A stretch of DNA of 64,000 nt from Flavimarina sp. Hel_I_48 (GCF_000733945.1 NZ_JPOL01000002.1:1613001-1677000), one strand, 5' to 3'. Positions 1 to 9,695 are shown, counted from the stretch's first letter. A program made the numbers and translations. The notes: generated by a model not told the origin, from the sequence alone.

Positions 1-54
1 CCTCACAAAAAGGATTTTCGCTACAATCCCTAACGTAAATTTCGTTTCCAGATA
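1..54 (+). repeat. partial copy of a dispersed intergenic repeat
   Basis: This is the 3' half of an element that recurs twice at 39696-39815 and 39891-40014. Shared blocks are CCTCACAAAAAGG, CAATCCCTAACG and a TTTCCAGA-like end. The 5' half lies outside the window. It sits beyond the sodA terminator, so it is intergenic. I infer a REP-like family; the function is unknown. Confidence 0.6.
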
Positions 55-80
55 ATAATTTGAATAAAAAGCCTGGAAGA

Positions 81-114
81 AATAAAAAAGCCTGATCACA
101 AAATGACCAGGCTT
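81..114 (-). terminator. rho-independent terminator of sodA
   Basis: An 11-bp stem (88-98 with 104-114) with one internal wobble and a five-base loop lies about 25 nt past the sodA stop. On the minus strand it is followed by a T-rich run at 81-87. Confidence 0.8.
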
Positions 115-138
115 TGATATCATAAAAAAAAATTCTTC

Positions 139-747
139 TTATTTATTATTCGCAAAACGCTTAGAAACTTCTTGCCAGTTTACTACTTCCCAAAAAGCTT
201 CAATATATTTAGGACGCTCATTTTGATAATTTAAGTAATACGCATGTTCCCAAACATCAAGACCTAAAATAGGTGTCCCGCCACAACCAGTATCTGGCAT
301 TAGTGGATTGTCTTGATTTGGTGTAGAGCAGATTTCCACTTTACCACCTTCCTGAACACACAACCACGCCCATCCTGAACCAAATCTTGTTCCAGCAGCT
401 TCGGTAAATTTAGATTTGAAATCTTCAAAGGAACCAAAAGCCTTATCGATAGCGGTTGCAAGATCGCCTTCAGGCTTTCCACCACCATTTGGGCTCATTA
501 CTTCCCAAAAAAGGCTATGGTTGTAAAAACCACCACCGTTGTTACGTACTGCTTTGTTTTGCATATCCAGGTTCCCAAGGATATTTTCAATTGATTTTCC
601 TTCTAGATCTGTTCCTTCAATTGCAGCATTCAATTTTTTTGTATATCCGCCATGGTGCTTGTCATGATGTATTTCCATGGTCTTTGCATCAATATGCGGG
701 GTTAGCGCGTCAAATGCGTATTTTAATTTCGGTAATTCAAAAGCCAT
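139..747 (-). CDS. sodA: superoxide dismutase, Mn type
   Basis: This enzyme converts superoxide to hydrogen peroxide and oxygen. The protein has 202 residues, the usual size, and no signal peptide, so it should be cytosolic. The four metal ligands are visible: His27 in EIHHDKHH, His77 in FYNHSLFW, and Asp164 and His168 in DVWEHAYY. Gly-rich GGGF before His77 and Gln145 in TPNQDNP are the pattern of manganese enzymes; iron enzymes carry a Gln near position 70 instead. A cambialistic enzyme cannot be excluded. The gene stands alone, divergent from the helicase gene at 908, with a TAnnTTTG-type promoter element at 783-790 and a clear terminator. TTTAG/CTAAA motifs in the shared intergenic region may link it to metal control. 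Confidence 0.95.
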   Translation of the reverse strand: MAFELPKLKYAFDALTPHIDAKTMEIHHDKHHGGYTKKLNAAIEGTDLEGKSIENILGNLDMQNKAVRNNGGGFYNHSLFWEVMSPNGGGKPEGDLATAIDKAFGSFEDFKSKFTEAAGTRFGSGWAWLCVQEGGKVEICSTPNQDNPLMPDTGCGGTPILGLDVWEHAYYLNYQNERPKYIEAFWEVVNWQEVSKRFANNK

Positions 748-782
748 TATAGTATGATTTTGATTAATATTCAGTTGTCATT

Positions 783-790
783 CAAATTTA
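783..790 (-). promoter_or_regulatory. -7 element of the sodA promoter
   Basis: On the minus strand this reads TAAATTTG, a full match to the Bacteroidota -7 consensus TAnnTTTG. It lies 36 nt upstream of the sodA start codon. I see no good TTTG -33 box at the usual distance. Confidence 0.55.
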
Positions 791-841
791 AGCAAACACC
801 TGCAAGGAAGCGGGCTATCTTGTGTTATAAATGTCTTAAGG

Positions 842-884
842 TTTAGCTGGCCGTCTAAATGAAATATTCTGGTTTAGTCTAAAT
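842..884. promoter_or_regulatory. two TTTAG/CTAAA inverted-repeat elements, candidate operators
   Basis: The first element is TTTAG-N8-CTAAA at 842-859. The second is the perfect palindrome TTTAGTCTAAA at 873-883. The second shares its core with the palindromes at 44819-44833 and 49236-49250 in the iron locus. It overlaps the expected -33 region of the downstream helicase gene and lies between that gene and sodA. TTAG/CTAA half-sites are typical of DtxR/MntR-like metal regulators, so metal control of one or both genes is an inference. Confidence 0.45.
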
Positions 885-895
885 CTGGTTTTTAG

Positions 896-903
896 TATCT
901 TCG
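896..903 (+). promoter_or_regulatory. -7 element of the addA-like gene
   Basis: TATCTTCG matches TAnnTTTG at seven of eight positions, with a TTTA at 873-876 spaced 19 nt upstream. The ATG at 908 begins only 5 nt after the element, so the mRNA would have almost no leader. Confidence 0.45.
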
Positions 904-907
904 GGCA

Positions 908-3900
908 ATGCAAGAACAACATGCCATTTCGGTCTATAATGCTTCGGCAGGTTCTGGAAAGACCTTTGCCCTCGCCTGCAATTACCTGAGTATTTTATTG
1001 CGCAGCAGCAGTCCTTTCAAATACCGTCATATTCTGGCCATAACCTTTACCAATAAGGCTGTCGCCGAAATGAAATCCCGGATTATAGAGAACCTCAAGG
1101 AATTTGCTCACGGAAAAGAGCTCGAGCAATCTGCTATGTTCCTGGCGGTAAAAGCTAAAACCGACTTAGATAATGACGTTATCAGCACAAAATCTGCCCA
1201 GATCCTCCACAATATCGTTCAGGATTACGCTTCTTTTGATGTGGTGACCATTGATAATTTTACCCACCGCATTATTCGCTCTTTTGCTCGTGATCTTAAG
1301 ATTCCGCAGAATTTTGAGGTAGAGCTCAACACCACCGAAGTTCTGGAGCGTGCAGTTGATAATCTAATAGAACGTGCCGGCACTGATAAACTGCTCACGC
1401 CGATACTGCTTGATTATGCCATCGAGAAAATAGATGACGACAAAAGCTGGGACATTAGTCGGGATTTTTACGACATCTCGCGTTTGTTGCTCAGTGAGAA
1501 CGATCGCTATAATATAGACTTGCTCAACAAAAGATCGCTTCAGGATTTTGCTTCCCTAAAAAAGCAGCTCAATCAAAAAATTGCACTTTGGGATAAAGAA
1601 ATTATTCAGCATACCACAGAATTGCTAGAGTTTATACATTCAAAAAATCTACTTCCAGAACACTTTACGGGTAAATACCTGCCAAAGGCGCTTGATAAAG
1701 TCAAAGAGGGAAATTTTACGTTCAATCCTGAAGTGGGGTGGATTAAAAACATGGGGGAACAGCCTTTTTATAAACAAAAGGAAAAACAGGAAATCAAAGA
1801 TATTCTGGATGCGAATGCGGCCGAAATTACCTCTTTATTCAGGCAAATAACCGGTAAAATCACTCAATTATCCCTGTTTCAGGAGCTTTTAAAGAAGATT
1901 ACGCCGCTTTCACTCCTTCAGGCGATAAATAATGAAGTACAAAAAATCAAAAAAGACAAGAACCTGTTGCTCATTTCTGACTTTAACGAGGTTATAAGCA
2001 AAAACATTGCGAACCAGCCCACCCCTTTTATTTATGAGCGGCTGGGGGAACGCTATCAGCATTATTTTATTGATGAGTTTCAGGATACATCGATCCTTCA
2101 ATGGGAAAACCTTATACCTTTAGTGGATAATGCGGTAAGTACCGGGGAGCGCGTTGAACCTTCTAACAGTATCATGCTTGTGGGCGATCCCAAGCAGGCG
2201 ATTTATCGCTGGCGTGGCGGTTATGCTGAACAGTTTATCAGGCTTTCGGCGGGTTTTAATCCCTTTCAAAATCCTGATATGGCTCAGGTAAACCTGGAAA
2301 CCAATTTTAGGAGCCATGAAGAAATTATTAGCTTTAATAACCGGTTTTTTACTGAAATAGCCCAATTTCTTGAAAATCCGGTTTATGAAAATATTTACTT
2401 AAAAGGTAATGAACAGGGCAAAAACAATAGAACTGGTGGGCATGTTTCGATCTCTTTTGTTGAGGCACAAACGGTTGAGGAAGCTAAAGAACCATATTTA
2501 AGCAAAACGCTGGAAATTTTACAACAAACACTTGCCCGTGGTTACCCGCAAAAAGACATTTGCATCCTGGTGCGCAAAAACGGCGAGGGAATCTTGTTGG
2601 CGCAATATCTTCAGGAAGCAAATATACCCGTGATATCCAGCCAGAGCCTGCTTGTCTCTCAGTCGGCAGAGGTTCGTTTTATCGTAAATCTGCTCCGTTT
2701 TATGCAGCAGCCCGATGCAAAAGCGATAAGCATCCTATTATTGGAATATTTAGCCGAAAATCGCTTAAAAACGCCCAATAAACATCTGTTTTATGCGGAA
2801 ATGTTGGAAAAACAAGGTCAGGAATTGTTTGATAAAATTCCGCTTAAAGCGCAAAATTTCAAGCTACAACGTTGCCAGCAACTGCCCCTTTATGAAGCGG
2901 TGGAATATATAGTGCAATATTTTGACCTTAATAGCAATGCCGGTGCTTATCTGCAATCTTTTTTAGATGCGGTATTTGATTTTGGCCAAAAGAACGAAAG
3001 CGGCCTGCATGGTTTTCTGGACTGGTGGGAAAAAAACAAAGATAAGCTGAGCATTGGAACGCCCCCAGATACCGATGCCGTTCAGATCATGACCATTCAT
3101 AAAGCAAAAGGACTTGAATTTCCCGTGGTGATTTATCCCTTTGCAGACAGCCTGTTGTACCCTAATGTTGATGAAACCAACTGGTATCCCACAGATCCCG
3201 ATGCATATGCCGGATTTGAATCGTTGCTGATTTCACAGAAAAAAGGCCTGCTCCATCTGGATGAAAAATCTGCCGAATTGTATCACGATAAGCGCCAGCA
3301 ACAGCAACTGGACAGCCTTAATATGTTATATGTTGCCCTTACCAGGGCTGTTGAGCAACTTCACATTATATCTAAGATTACCGAAAAAACACAGCCCAAG
3401 ACGGATCCTACTTCTTTTGCTGAACTTTTTGTAAACTATCTGAATGCGACACAGCAATGGGAAAATGGAAAATTGCAGTATCTTTTTGGCGATCCGGAAA
3501 AGACAACGGTCAATAAAACAAAACAGAACAATGACCCGGCGCTATCTTTAATAAGCAGCCCAAAAGAAAGTCATAACCTGATTCTGGTCACGCGCGCAGA
3601 GCGCTTATGGGACGAAGATCGCAAGGAATCCATTAACAAAGGGAATTTATTGCACGATATACTTGCGGGAATACCTTATGAAAGTGATATGCCCGCTGCC
3701 CTAAAAAATGCACAGGCCACCGGCTTGTTACAAAAAGAGGAACTGGACTCTTTTAAAACGCAGTTACAGCAATTGATTGACCAGCTAAAAGCAGAAGGCT
3801 TTTTCAATAAAGAGCATGTAATCTATAATGAACGCGACCTGGCCAGTAATGGAGAGCTTTTAAGGCCAGACCGTGTAGAAATAGATGGTAAGAACAATGC

Positions 3901-4054
3901 GTACCTTTTAGATTACAAAACCGGTGCGCCACAAAAAAACCATCATGATCAGGTAAACAACTATGCAGAGGCACTGGAAAAAACGGGTATGCGCATTGTT
4001 AAAAAGACGCTTGTATATGTGAATGAAAAACAAACCATACACCCTGTTTATTAA
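908..4054 (+). CDS. AddA/RecB-like UvrD-family helicase-nuclease
   Basis: A superfamily 1A helicase joined to a nuclease, expected to process double-strand DNA ends for RecA-dependent repair. The protein has 1048 residues. Visible helicase motifs are the Walker A loop AGSGKT (residues 14-19), AITFTNKAVAEMK (motif Ia), FIDEFQDTS (motif II, about 386), GDPKQAIYRWRGG (motif III), NFRSHEE (motif IV), TIHKAKGLEFPVV (motif V) and YVALTRA (motif VI). The C-terminus carries a PD-(D/E)XK nuclease signature, RPDRVEIDG followed by LLDYKTG near residue 1001. A partner with the AddB type of nuclease lies at 6860, separated by kbl and the OmpA gene. AddA is the likelier name, but RecB cannot be ruled out by eye. 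The start at 908 leaves the Walker A loop at the usual distance from the N-terminus. Confidence 0.9.
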   Translation: MQEQHAISVYNASAGSGKTFALACNYLSILLRSSSPFKYRHILAITFTNKAVAEMKSRIIENLKEFAHGKELEQSAMFLAVKAKTDLDNDVISTKSAQILHNIVQDYASFDVVTIDNFTHRIIRSFARDLKIPQNFEVELNTTEVLERAVDNLIERAGTDKLLTPILLDYAIEKIDDDKSWDISRDFYDISRLLLSENDRYNIDLLNKRSLQDFASLKKQLNQKIALWDKEIIQHTTELLEFIHSKNLLPEHFTGKYLPKALDKVKEGNFTFNPEVGWIKNMGEQPFYKQKEKQEIKDILDANAAEITSLFRQITGKITQLSLFQELLKKITPLSLLQAINNEVQKIKKDKNLLLISDFNEVISKNIANQPTPFIYERLGERYQHYFIDEFQDTSILQWENLIPLVDNAVSTGERVEPSNSIMLVGDPKQAIYRWRGGYAEQFIRLSAGFNPFQNPDMAQVNLETNFRSHEEIISFNNRFFTEIAQFLENPVYENIYLKGNEQGKNNRTGGHVSISFVEAQTVEEAKEPYLSKTLEILQQTLARGYPQKDICILVRKNGEGILLAQYLQEANIPVISSQSLLVSQSAEVRFIVNLLRFMQQPDAKAISILLLEYLAENRLKTPNKHLFYAEMLEKQGQELFDKIPLKAQNFKLQRCQQLPLYEAVEYIVQYFDLNSNAGAYLQSFLDAVFDFGQKNESGLHGFLDWWEKNKDKLSIGTPPDTDAVQIMTIHKAKGLEFPVVIYPFADSLLYPNVDETNWYPTDPDAYAGFESLLISQKKGLLHLDEKSAELYHDKRQQQQLDSLNMLYVALTRAVEQLHIISKITEKTQPKTDPTSFAELFVNYLNATQQWENGKLQYLFGDPEKTTVNKTKQNNDPALSLISSPKESHNLILVTRAERLWDEDRKESINKGNLLHDILAGIPYESDMPAALKNAQATGLLQKEELDSFKTQLQQLIDQLKAEGFFNKEHVIYNERDLASNGELLRPDRVEIDGKNNAYLLDYKTGAPQKNHHDQVNNYAEALEKTGMRIVKKTLVYVNEKQTIHPVY

Positions 4055-4062
4055 CCATAATC

Positions 4063-4070
4063 TACCTTTG
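4063..4070 (+). promoter_or_regulatory. -7 element of the kbl promoter
   Basis: TACCTTTG fits TAnnTTTG exactly and lies 14 nt before the kbl ATG, just after the addA-like stop codon. No convincing -33 TTTG is seen. It suggests that kbl has its own promoter with a very short leader. Confidence 0.5.
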
Positions 4071-4084
4071 TAAAAACTAAATTT

Positions 4085-5281
4085 ATGTACGGAAAGATAA
4101 AAGAACATTTAGAAGACGAAATTAAAAGTATAAAAGAAGACGGCCTTTATAAAAAAGAGCGCGTCATCACCTCACCACAGGGAGCTGCAATAAAATTAGA
4201 TTCCGGCAAGGAGGTCATAAACTTCTGTTCAAATAACTACCTGGGCCTATCATCACATCCCGAAGTTATACAGGCAGCAAAAGACACCTTGGATTCTCAC
4301 GGTTTTGGTATGAGCTCTGTACGGTTTATCTGCGGCACACAAGACATCCACAAAAAACTGGAGCAGACCATTGCAGATTTTTACGGTACGGAAGACACTA
4401 TTCTCTACGCAGCGGCTTTTGATGCAAACGGCGGGGTTTTTGAACCATTGCTCACTAAAGAAGATGCAATAATTTCAGACAGTCTTAATCACGCTTCGAT
4501 CATCGATGGGGTGCGTTTGTGCAAAGCTATGCGCTACCGTTATGAGAACAGCAATATGGAAGATCTTGAAGAACAGCTCAAAAAAGCCAATGAGGATGGA
4601 GCACGTCATAAAATTATAGTTACTGATGGGGTTTTCTCCATGGATGGGCTTGTTGCCCCACTGGACAAGATCTGTGACCTTGCCGATAAATACGATGCCA
4701 TGGTCATGATAGATGAATGTCATGCCACTGGGTTTATAGGTGAAAAAGGAATAGGAACCCTCGAGGAAAAAGGTGTTCTGGGAAGAATAGATATTATAAC
4801 TGGAACCCTTGGAAAGGCGCTGGGTGGCGCTATGGGTGGATATACCACGGCCAAAAAAGAAATCATAGACCTATTACGCCAGCGTTCGCGTCCCTACCTA
4901 TTTTCAAATTCGCTTGCACCCGCAATTGTAGGTGCTTCCCTTAAAGTATTTGAAATTCTGGGGGAAAGCACGAAGCTTAGGGACACATTAGAAGAAAATA
5001 CAAAGTATTTCAAGAAAGGCATCAAGGAAGCTGGTTTTGATATTATAGACGGCGATTCTGCCATTGTCCCTGTGATGCTGTACGATGCTCAGCTATCACA
5101 AAATATGGCTGATGCATTACTTGAAGAAGGAATTTATGTCATAGGATTCTTCTATCCTGTAGTTCCCAAGGAAAAAGCCCGTATACGCGTGCAACTTTCT
5201 GCAGCTCATACTAAAGAACACCTTGATAAGGCGATAAATGCGTTTAAAAAAGTTGGCAAATCCTTGAAAATCATTGACTAA
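4085..5281 (+). CDS. kbl: glycine C-acetyltransferase (2-amino-3-ketobutyrate CoA ligase)
   Basis: A PLP-dependent alpha-oxoamine synthase that cleaves 2-amino-3-ketobutyrate with CoA into glycine and acetyl-CoA, the second step of threonine breakdown. The 398-residue length is standard for Kbl. Visible features are [13 protein letters not shown] near residue 48, the cofactor-contacting DECHATG at 210-216 and the PLP lysine Lys244 in [10 protein letters not shown]. The related enzymes BioF, HemA and serine palmitoyltransferase share the fold. The N-terminus ([13 protein letters not shown]) and the [10 protein letters not shown] block fit Kbl best. No threonine dehydrogenase gene lies nearby. 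The gene follows the addA-like gene by 30 nt and has its own -7 element. Confidence 0.9.
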   Translation: MYGKIKEHLEDEIKSIKEDGLYKKERVITSPQGAAIKLDSGKEVINFCSNNYLGLSSHPEVIQAAKDTLDSHGFGMSSVRFICGTQDIHKKLEQTIADFYGTEDTILYAAAFDANGGVFEPLLTKEDAIISDSLNHASIIDGVRLCKAMRYRYENSNMEDLEEQLKKANEDGARHKIIVTDGVFSMDGLVAPLDKICDLADKYDAMVMIDECHATGFIGEKGIGTLEEKGVLGRIDIITGTLGKALGGAMGGYTTAKKEIIDLLRQRSRPYLFSNSLAPAIVGASLKVFEILGESTKLRDTLEENTKYFKKGIKEAGFDIIDGDSAIVPVMLYDAQLSQNMADALLEEGIYVIGFFYPVVPKEKARIRVQLSAAHTKEHLDKAINAFKKVGKSLKIID

Positions 5282-5341
5282 ATAAGGAAACATCGCTAGT
5301 AGCGCGTTTTAACGATTTAATAAAATTTTATTACTTTAGGC

Positions 5342-5372
5342 TTTGTACATAAATTTTAACAACTTACTTTTG
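5342..5372 (+). promoter_or_regulatory. strong Bacteroidota promoter of the OmpA/TSP3 gene
   Basis: TTTG (5342-5345), 19 nt, TACTTTTG (5365-5372) match both consensus boxes at the preferred spacing. The predicted leader is about 25-30 nt and AT-rich. This is one of the two best promoters in the window and fits an abundant outer membrane protein. Confidence 0.85.
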
Positions 5373-5404
5373 CCCTAATTAACACTTAAAATTACAATTA
5401 AAAT

Positions 5405-6796
5405 ATGAAAAATCTTAGCAGATTACTTTTGTTCGCTGCGCTCGTTTTCTTCGGAACGAATGCTGTGAATGCACAAGACAAGAATAATCCGTGGGGAATA
5501 TCTATTGGCGTAAATGCTATTGATACTTACCCTGTAGGAGATGCGATGGCCAATGGTATGCGTGGTGAGTTCTTAGATGAATTTTATAACGTAGATGACC
5601 ACTGGAATATCCTTCCATCAGTTTCTACAATAGAAGTTAGCCGTTATGTAGGTGATGGTTTCATCTTTGGCGTTCGTGGATCTATCAACAAAATTGATAA
5701 ATTAGGCGACGTTAGTGCAGATGATCTAGCTTACTACTCTGTAGATGGTATGATTGCTTATAGCTTCCGCGATGCTCTTTTTGGAGAAGGTGGTTGGTTT
5801 GACCCTTACTTAGGTATTGGTGGTGGTTATACATTCCTAGACGATGTTTCTAGTTTTGGTACTGCTAACGGAACTGTTGGACTTCGTCTATGGTTGTCTG
5901 ACAATATCAACTTAAACCTTACTTCTACTTACAAGCATGCGTTTGAAGATCGTTACGTGAAGCATTTCCAACATACTGCTGGAATAGGTTTCGTATTCGG
6001 TGGTACAGATTCTGACGGTGATGGTATTTATGACGATGAGGATGAATGCCCAGAAACTCCAGGTCTAGCTGAATTTAACGGTTGTCCTGATACTGACGGT
6101 GATGGTATCGCTGATAAAGATGATGCTTGTCCAGATGTTGCTGGTCTTCCAGAATTTAACGGTTGTCCTGATACTGACGGTGATGGTATCGCTGATCCAG
6201 AAGATGACTGTCCAGAAGTTGCTGGTGTTCCTGCACTGAACGGATGTCCTGATGCTGATGGCGATGGCGTTAAAGATAGCGAGGATGAATGTCCTAACGA
6301 AGCTGGTCCTGCTGCAAACAACGGTTGTCCTTACGCTGATTCAGATAATGACGGTGTATTAGACAAAGATGATGACTGTCCAGAAGTTGCTGGTCCTGCA
6401 TCTAACAATGGTTGTCCAGAAATTACAGTAGAAGTTCTTGAAGAACTTAATGTTCAAGTACGTACTGTATTATTCGATCTTAACAAATCAACAATTCAAC
6501 AAGATTCTCAAAGTACTCTTGATGATGTGATCGAAACAATGAAAGAATATCCTAACACACGTTTCTTAATTGAAGGTCACACAGACAGTCAAGGTCGTGA
6601 TGAGTATAACATGAAGTTATCTCAAGAGCGTGCTCAATCTGTAAAAGATTACATGGAAAGCCACGGTCTTCCTGCAACTCGACTTTCTTCTCAAGGATTT
6701 GGTGAAGAGCAACCAGTTGCAACGAATGCTACTGCTGCCGGAAGAGCTAAAAACAGACGTGTTGAGTTATCTCTTATAGAAGATAGCAACGAATAA
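5405..6796 (+). CDS. OmpA-family outer membrane protein with thrombospondin type-3 repeats
   Basis: A major outer membrane protein that should anchor the outer membrane to peptidoglycan. The 463-residue protein starts with a signal peptide ending near VNAQD (residue 24). A membrane beta-barrel domain covers roughly 25-198. Five calcium-binding TSP3 repeats of the form [12 protein letters not shown]...CP...NGCP follow at about 200-340. An OmpA C-terminal peptidoglycan-binding domain covers about 350-460, with [18 protein letters not shown] and NRRVEL. Codons are strongly biased, as expected for high expression. It has its own strong promoter and terminator, so it is a single-gene unit lying between kbl and the addB-like gene. 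Confidence 0.93.
   Translation: MKNLSRLLLFAALVFFGTNAVNAQDKNNPWGISIGVNAIDTYPVGDAMANGMRGEFLDEFYNVDDHWNILPSVSTIEVSRYVGDGFIFGVRGSINKIDKLGDVSADDLAYYSVDGMIAYSFRDALFGEGGWFDPYLGIGGGYTFLDDVSSFGTANGTVGLRLWLSDNINLNLTSTYKHAFEDRYVKHFQHTAGIGFVFGGTDSDGDGIYDDEDECPETPGLAEFNGCPDTDGDGIADKDDACPDVAGLPEFNGCPDTDGDGIADPEDDCPEVAGVPALNGCPDADGDGVKDSEDECPNEAGPAANNGCPYADSDNDGVLDKDDDCPEVAGPASNNGCPEITVEVLEELNVQVRTVLFDLNKSTIQQDSQSTLDDVIETMKEYPNTRFLIEGHTDSQGRDEYNMKLSQERAQSVKDYMESHGLPATRLSSQGFGEEQPVATNATAAGRAKNRRVELSLIEDSNE
6071..6196 (+). repeat. 45-bp exact direct repeat within the TSP3 region
   Basis: Positions 6071-6115 and 6152-6196 are identical over 45 bp with an 81-bp period. They encode two copies of the [15 protein letters not shown] unit. 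The neighbouring three units are more diverged. Such repeats allow copy-number change by recombination. Confidence 0.85.
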
Positions 6797-6820
6797 TTGT
6801 TTTTAAATATATATTGCGAA

Positions 6821-6847
6821 AAAGCCTCGAGAAATCGGGGCTTTTTT
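6821..6847 (+). terminator. rho-independent terminator of the OmpA gene
   Basis: A 10-bp stem (6821-6830 with 6835-6844, one wobble pair) with a GAAA tetraloop is followed by a T run. It ends about 13 nt before the ATG of the next gene. Confidence 0.9.
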
Positions 6848-6859
6848 TATTTTTAGGTT

Positions 6860-9574
6860 ATGACCACATTTATTGATGAGCTCGTAGAGCATTTACTTCA
6901 AAGTCAGCATAAGCTGTCTTCTATTCAATTGATACTGCCCTCCAAAAGGGCTGGAACATTACTGAAAAAAAATATTGTCAAACGTCTTGAGGGTACAACT
7001 GCAATCCTACCTTTAATACGGAGTATTGAAGAATTGATTGTGGACATGTCAGGATTAGCTTCCGCATCGCAGACGCAGTTACAATTTGAAATGTACAAAG
7101 CGTACCTGCAAACGCATACTGATAATCCAGATACATTCATTGAGTTTTTAGCCTGGGCACCGGGTGTTCTGGGAGATTTTAATGAGATTGACCGTTACCT
7201 GCTTCCTACTGATTTCTTTTTTGATTACCTCACTGCGATCAAAGAAATGGATTACTGGCAAGCAGATCCAGAACCCACAGCAATGGTTAAGAATTACCTT
7301 ACTTTCTGGGAACAAATAGCTTTGTTTTATGATGCATTTAATAAGGTTCTTCAAGCGCAAGGCTTAGGGTATCAGGGCATGCAATATCGTGAAGCTGCCG
7401 CAGCAGCAGAGATATATACCACAAACAGCCGCGATCATTACATATTTGCAGGTTTCAATGCACTTAATAACGCGGAGCAGCACATCATTCAATCTTTTTT
7501 AAAAAATAATGCTTCAGAAATTATTTGGGATATAGATAGTCATTTCCTTTCTGACATGAATTATAACGCAGGTCGTTTCATTAGGGAATATCTGAAAGAC
7601 TGGAAATATTTTAAAGATAACAGCATACACAAAGGACTGGATTGCTATAAAAACAGGAAGGACATACAGTCCATTGCTATATCAGGAAGTATTGGTCAGG
7701 CAAAATACGTAGGCCAGCAGATTGCAGGTTTATCTCAGGAGGAACTGGAGAATACTGCAATAGTTCTTGGCGATGAAGCGCTCTTGCTTCCGTTACTTTC
7801 TTCACTGCCTGAAAATGTGGTGAACATCAATATTACTATGGGGCTCCCATTAAATCAAGTTCCTGATGCTTCCTTTTTTGACGCATGGTTATCGCTTCAT
7901 GATAATATACAGAATTCGGCTTTTATTTGTAGAGATTTGCTTTCTTTCCTTACGCAAAGCCACAGCGAACTACTACTTGAAAATTCCACGAGCTCAATAC
8001 GTAAAAAAATAGAGAGCGAAAATCTGATTCGCATCACGTCTGATGAGTTGATACGTATATGTGTAGGAGAAGAAGATGTTGCAAGAGCATTGTTTCAGTC
8101 CTGGGATACGAATGCAAAAAAAGCAATAGATGCCTCACTTGAGGTGATTAAAATGCTGAAAAACAGGCTAATTCCGTCAAAAAACTGGCTACAATTGGAG
8201 TATTTGTTCGCTTTTCAGGAGATTTTCGGCCAACTTGCAGATTTGTCTAAATCCTATCAGTACCTGTCAGATATTAAAAGTCTGCTTTATTTCTACAGGG
8301 AGTTGCTTTCTAAAGAAACACTAGACTTTAGGGGCGATCCTTACGCAGGTCTACAGATTATGGGAGTATTGGAATCCCGGGTCCTAGATTTCAAAAATGT
8401 GATAATTACGGGATTGAATGAAGGCACACTTCCATCCGGTAAAAGCCAGGGAAGCTTTATTCCTTTTGATCTTAAAAAGGAATACAAACTCCCCACCTAT
8501 CGTGAAAAAGATGCAATCTACGCCTATCACTTTTTTCGGCTTATACAACGGGCAGAACATATTTACCTTGTGTATAACAATGAATCCACAGGAATACACA
8601 GTGCAGAGAAAAGCCGTTTTTTGCTTCAGTTGGAAATAGACCAATTACCAAATCATCAATTCACCCAAATTTCGGCGAACGCAGCCGTGACCATTAGTCC
8701 AAAAACGCCAAAAACTATTGAAAAAACGCCTGAAATCATTGAAAAACTCAAAGCCCAGGCAGCTTATGGTTTTTCACCTTCGGCCCTAACTACCTATATT
8801 AGAAACCCTATAGATTTTTATTACCGTTACGTTCTAGGAATTCCTGAAATAGATGGTATTGAAGATGTGGTGGCTCATAATACCCTGGGTACGATTGTTC
8901 ATGAAACACTTGAGCAAATTTATACAGATGCCCTAAATCAAGAACTGAACATAGCATTATTAAAGAAAATGCGTGCAGCTGTACCTAAGGAAATACAAAG
9001 GCAATTTGAGAAAATCTATAATCTGGAAAATACTAAAACCGGAAAAAACCTGATCATTTACAATGTTGCCCTCAAGTTTGTTTACAACCTTTTAAATAAG
9101 GAACAGGAACTTCTAGAAGCTGGCAATACGCTGGTTATAACCAGTTGTGAGCAAAAATTTACAGCTACACTTCAGCAAGAACCTTTCCCCATAAACCTGC
9201 GGGGTACGGTGGATCGCATGGACGTAATGAATGAAACCACCAGAATCATTGATTACAAGACCGGAAATGTCACCGCAGCAGAGCTCAAATTAACAGACTG
9301 GGAACTGCTCACCGCAGATTACAAAAAACATGCAAAGGCATTTCAGGTTCTCTGCTATTCCTTAATGTTGTTCAAGAAATCTGGTTTGCCAGATAATCTG
9401 GAAGCCGGCGTTATATCCTTTAAAAATCTCAATAGCGGCTTTTTAAAGTTTCATGAAAATAAAAGCACAGAGATAAATGAAGGGTTGATGAACAAATTCG
9501 AAGGATTTGCCCTTCAATTGATATATGAAATTCTAGACCTAAATACGCCTTTTGTAGAAAAAGAGGTCTCTTAA
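6860..9574 (+). CDS. AddB-like PD-(D/E)XK nuclease/helicase-fold protein
   Basis: Probable second subunit of an AddAB-type double-strand break processing enzyme. The 904-residue protein has an N-terminal part with the SF1-like fold, but LPSKRAGTLL stands where a Walker A loop would be, so ATP hydrolysis by this subunit is doubtful. A RecB-type nuclease domain follows at the C-terminus, with INLRGTVDRMD and RIIDYKTG near residue 796. I do not see the four-cysteine iron-sulfur cluster of Bacillus AddB. The nuclease region starts near residue 635 with the block FSPSALTTYIRNP. The AddA-like partner is at 908-4054. The ATG lies immediately after a terminator, leaving no obvious room for a separate promoter. 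Confidence 0.82.
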   Translation: MTTFIDELVEHLLQSQHKLSSIQLILPSKRAGTLLKKNIVKRLEGTTAILPLIRSIEELIVDMSGLASASQTQLQFEMYKAYLQTHTDNPDTFIEFLAWAPGVLGDFNEIDRYLLPTDFFFDYLTAIKEMDYWQADPEPTAMVKNYLTFWEQIALFYDAFNKVLQAQGLGYQGMQYREAAAAAEIYTTNSRDHYIFAGFNALNNAEQHIIQSFLKNNASEIIWDIDSHFLSDMNYNAGRFIREYLKDWKYFKDNSIHKGLDCYKNRKDIQSIAISGSIGQAKYVGQQIAGLSQEELENTAIVLGDEALLLPLLSSLPENVVNINITMGLPLNQVPDASFFDAWLSLHDNIQNSAFICRDLLSFLTQSHSELLLENSTSSIRKKIESENLIRITSDELIRICVGEEDVARALFQSWDTNAKKAIDASLEVIKMLKNRLIPSKNWLQLEYLFAFQEIFGQLADLSKSYQYLSDIKSLLYFYRELLSKETLDFRGDPYAGLQIMGVLESRVLDFKNVIITGLNEGTLPSGKSQGSFIPFDLKKEYKLPTYREKDAIYAYHFFRLIQRAEHIYLVYNNESTGIHSAEKSRFLLQLEIDQLPNHQFTQISANAAVTISPKTPKTIEKTPEIIEKLKAQAAYGFSPSALTTYIRNPIDFYYRYVLGIPEIDGIEDVVAHNTLGTIVHETLEQIYTDALNQELNIALLKKMRAAVPKEIQRQFEKIYNLENTKTGKNLIIYNVALKFVYNLLNKEQELLEAGNTLVITSCEQKFTATLQQEPFPINLRGTVDRMDVMNETTRIIDYKTGNVTAAELKLTDWELLTADYKKHAKAFQVLCYSLMLFKKSGLPDNLEAGVISFKNLNSGFLKFHENKSTEINEGLMNKFEGFALQLIYEILDLNTPFVEKEVS

Positions 9575-9683
9575 CGCGTAGGCTTTCCATACTTTTAACC
9601 TCCTTCTCAAATAATAATGCCTTTTAATTTAATATCTTGCCGTTTGTTATGGAAACCTTTTGCTTCTCAATAAAATAAGCAGT

Positions 9684-9695
9684 GTTCAATTGAAC
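9684..9695. promoter_or_regulatory. 12-bp palindrome upstream of eboA
   Basis: GTTCAATTGAAC is a perfect palindrome ending 19 nt before the eboA start codon. It could be an operator. Only one copy was noticed, so chance is possible. Confidence 0.3.

Noticed and set aside
6028..6321. 97-codon Ser/Pro-rich minus-strand frame
   Set aside because: It mirrors the TSP3 repeats of the OmpA protein; its repetitive composition is an antisense effect.
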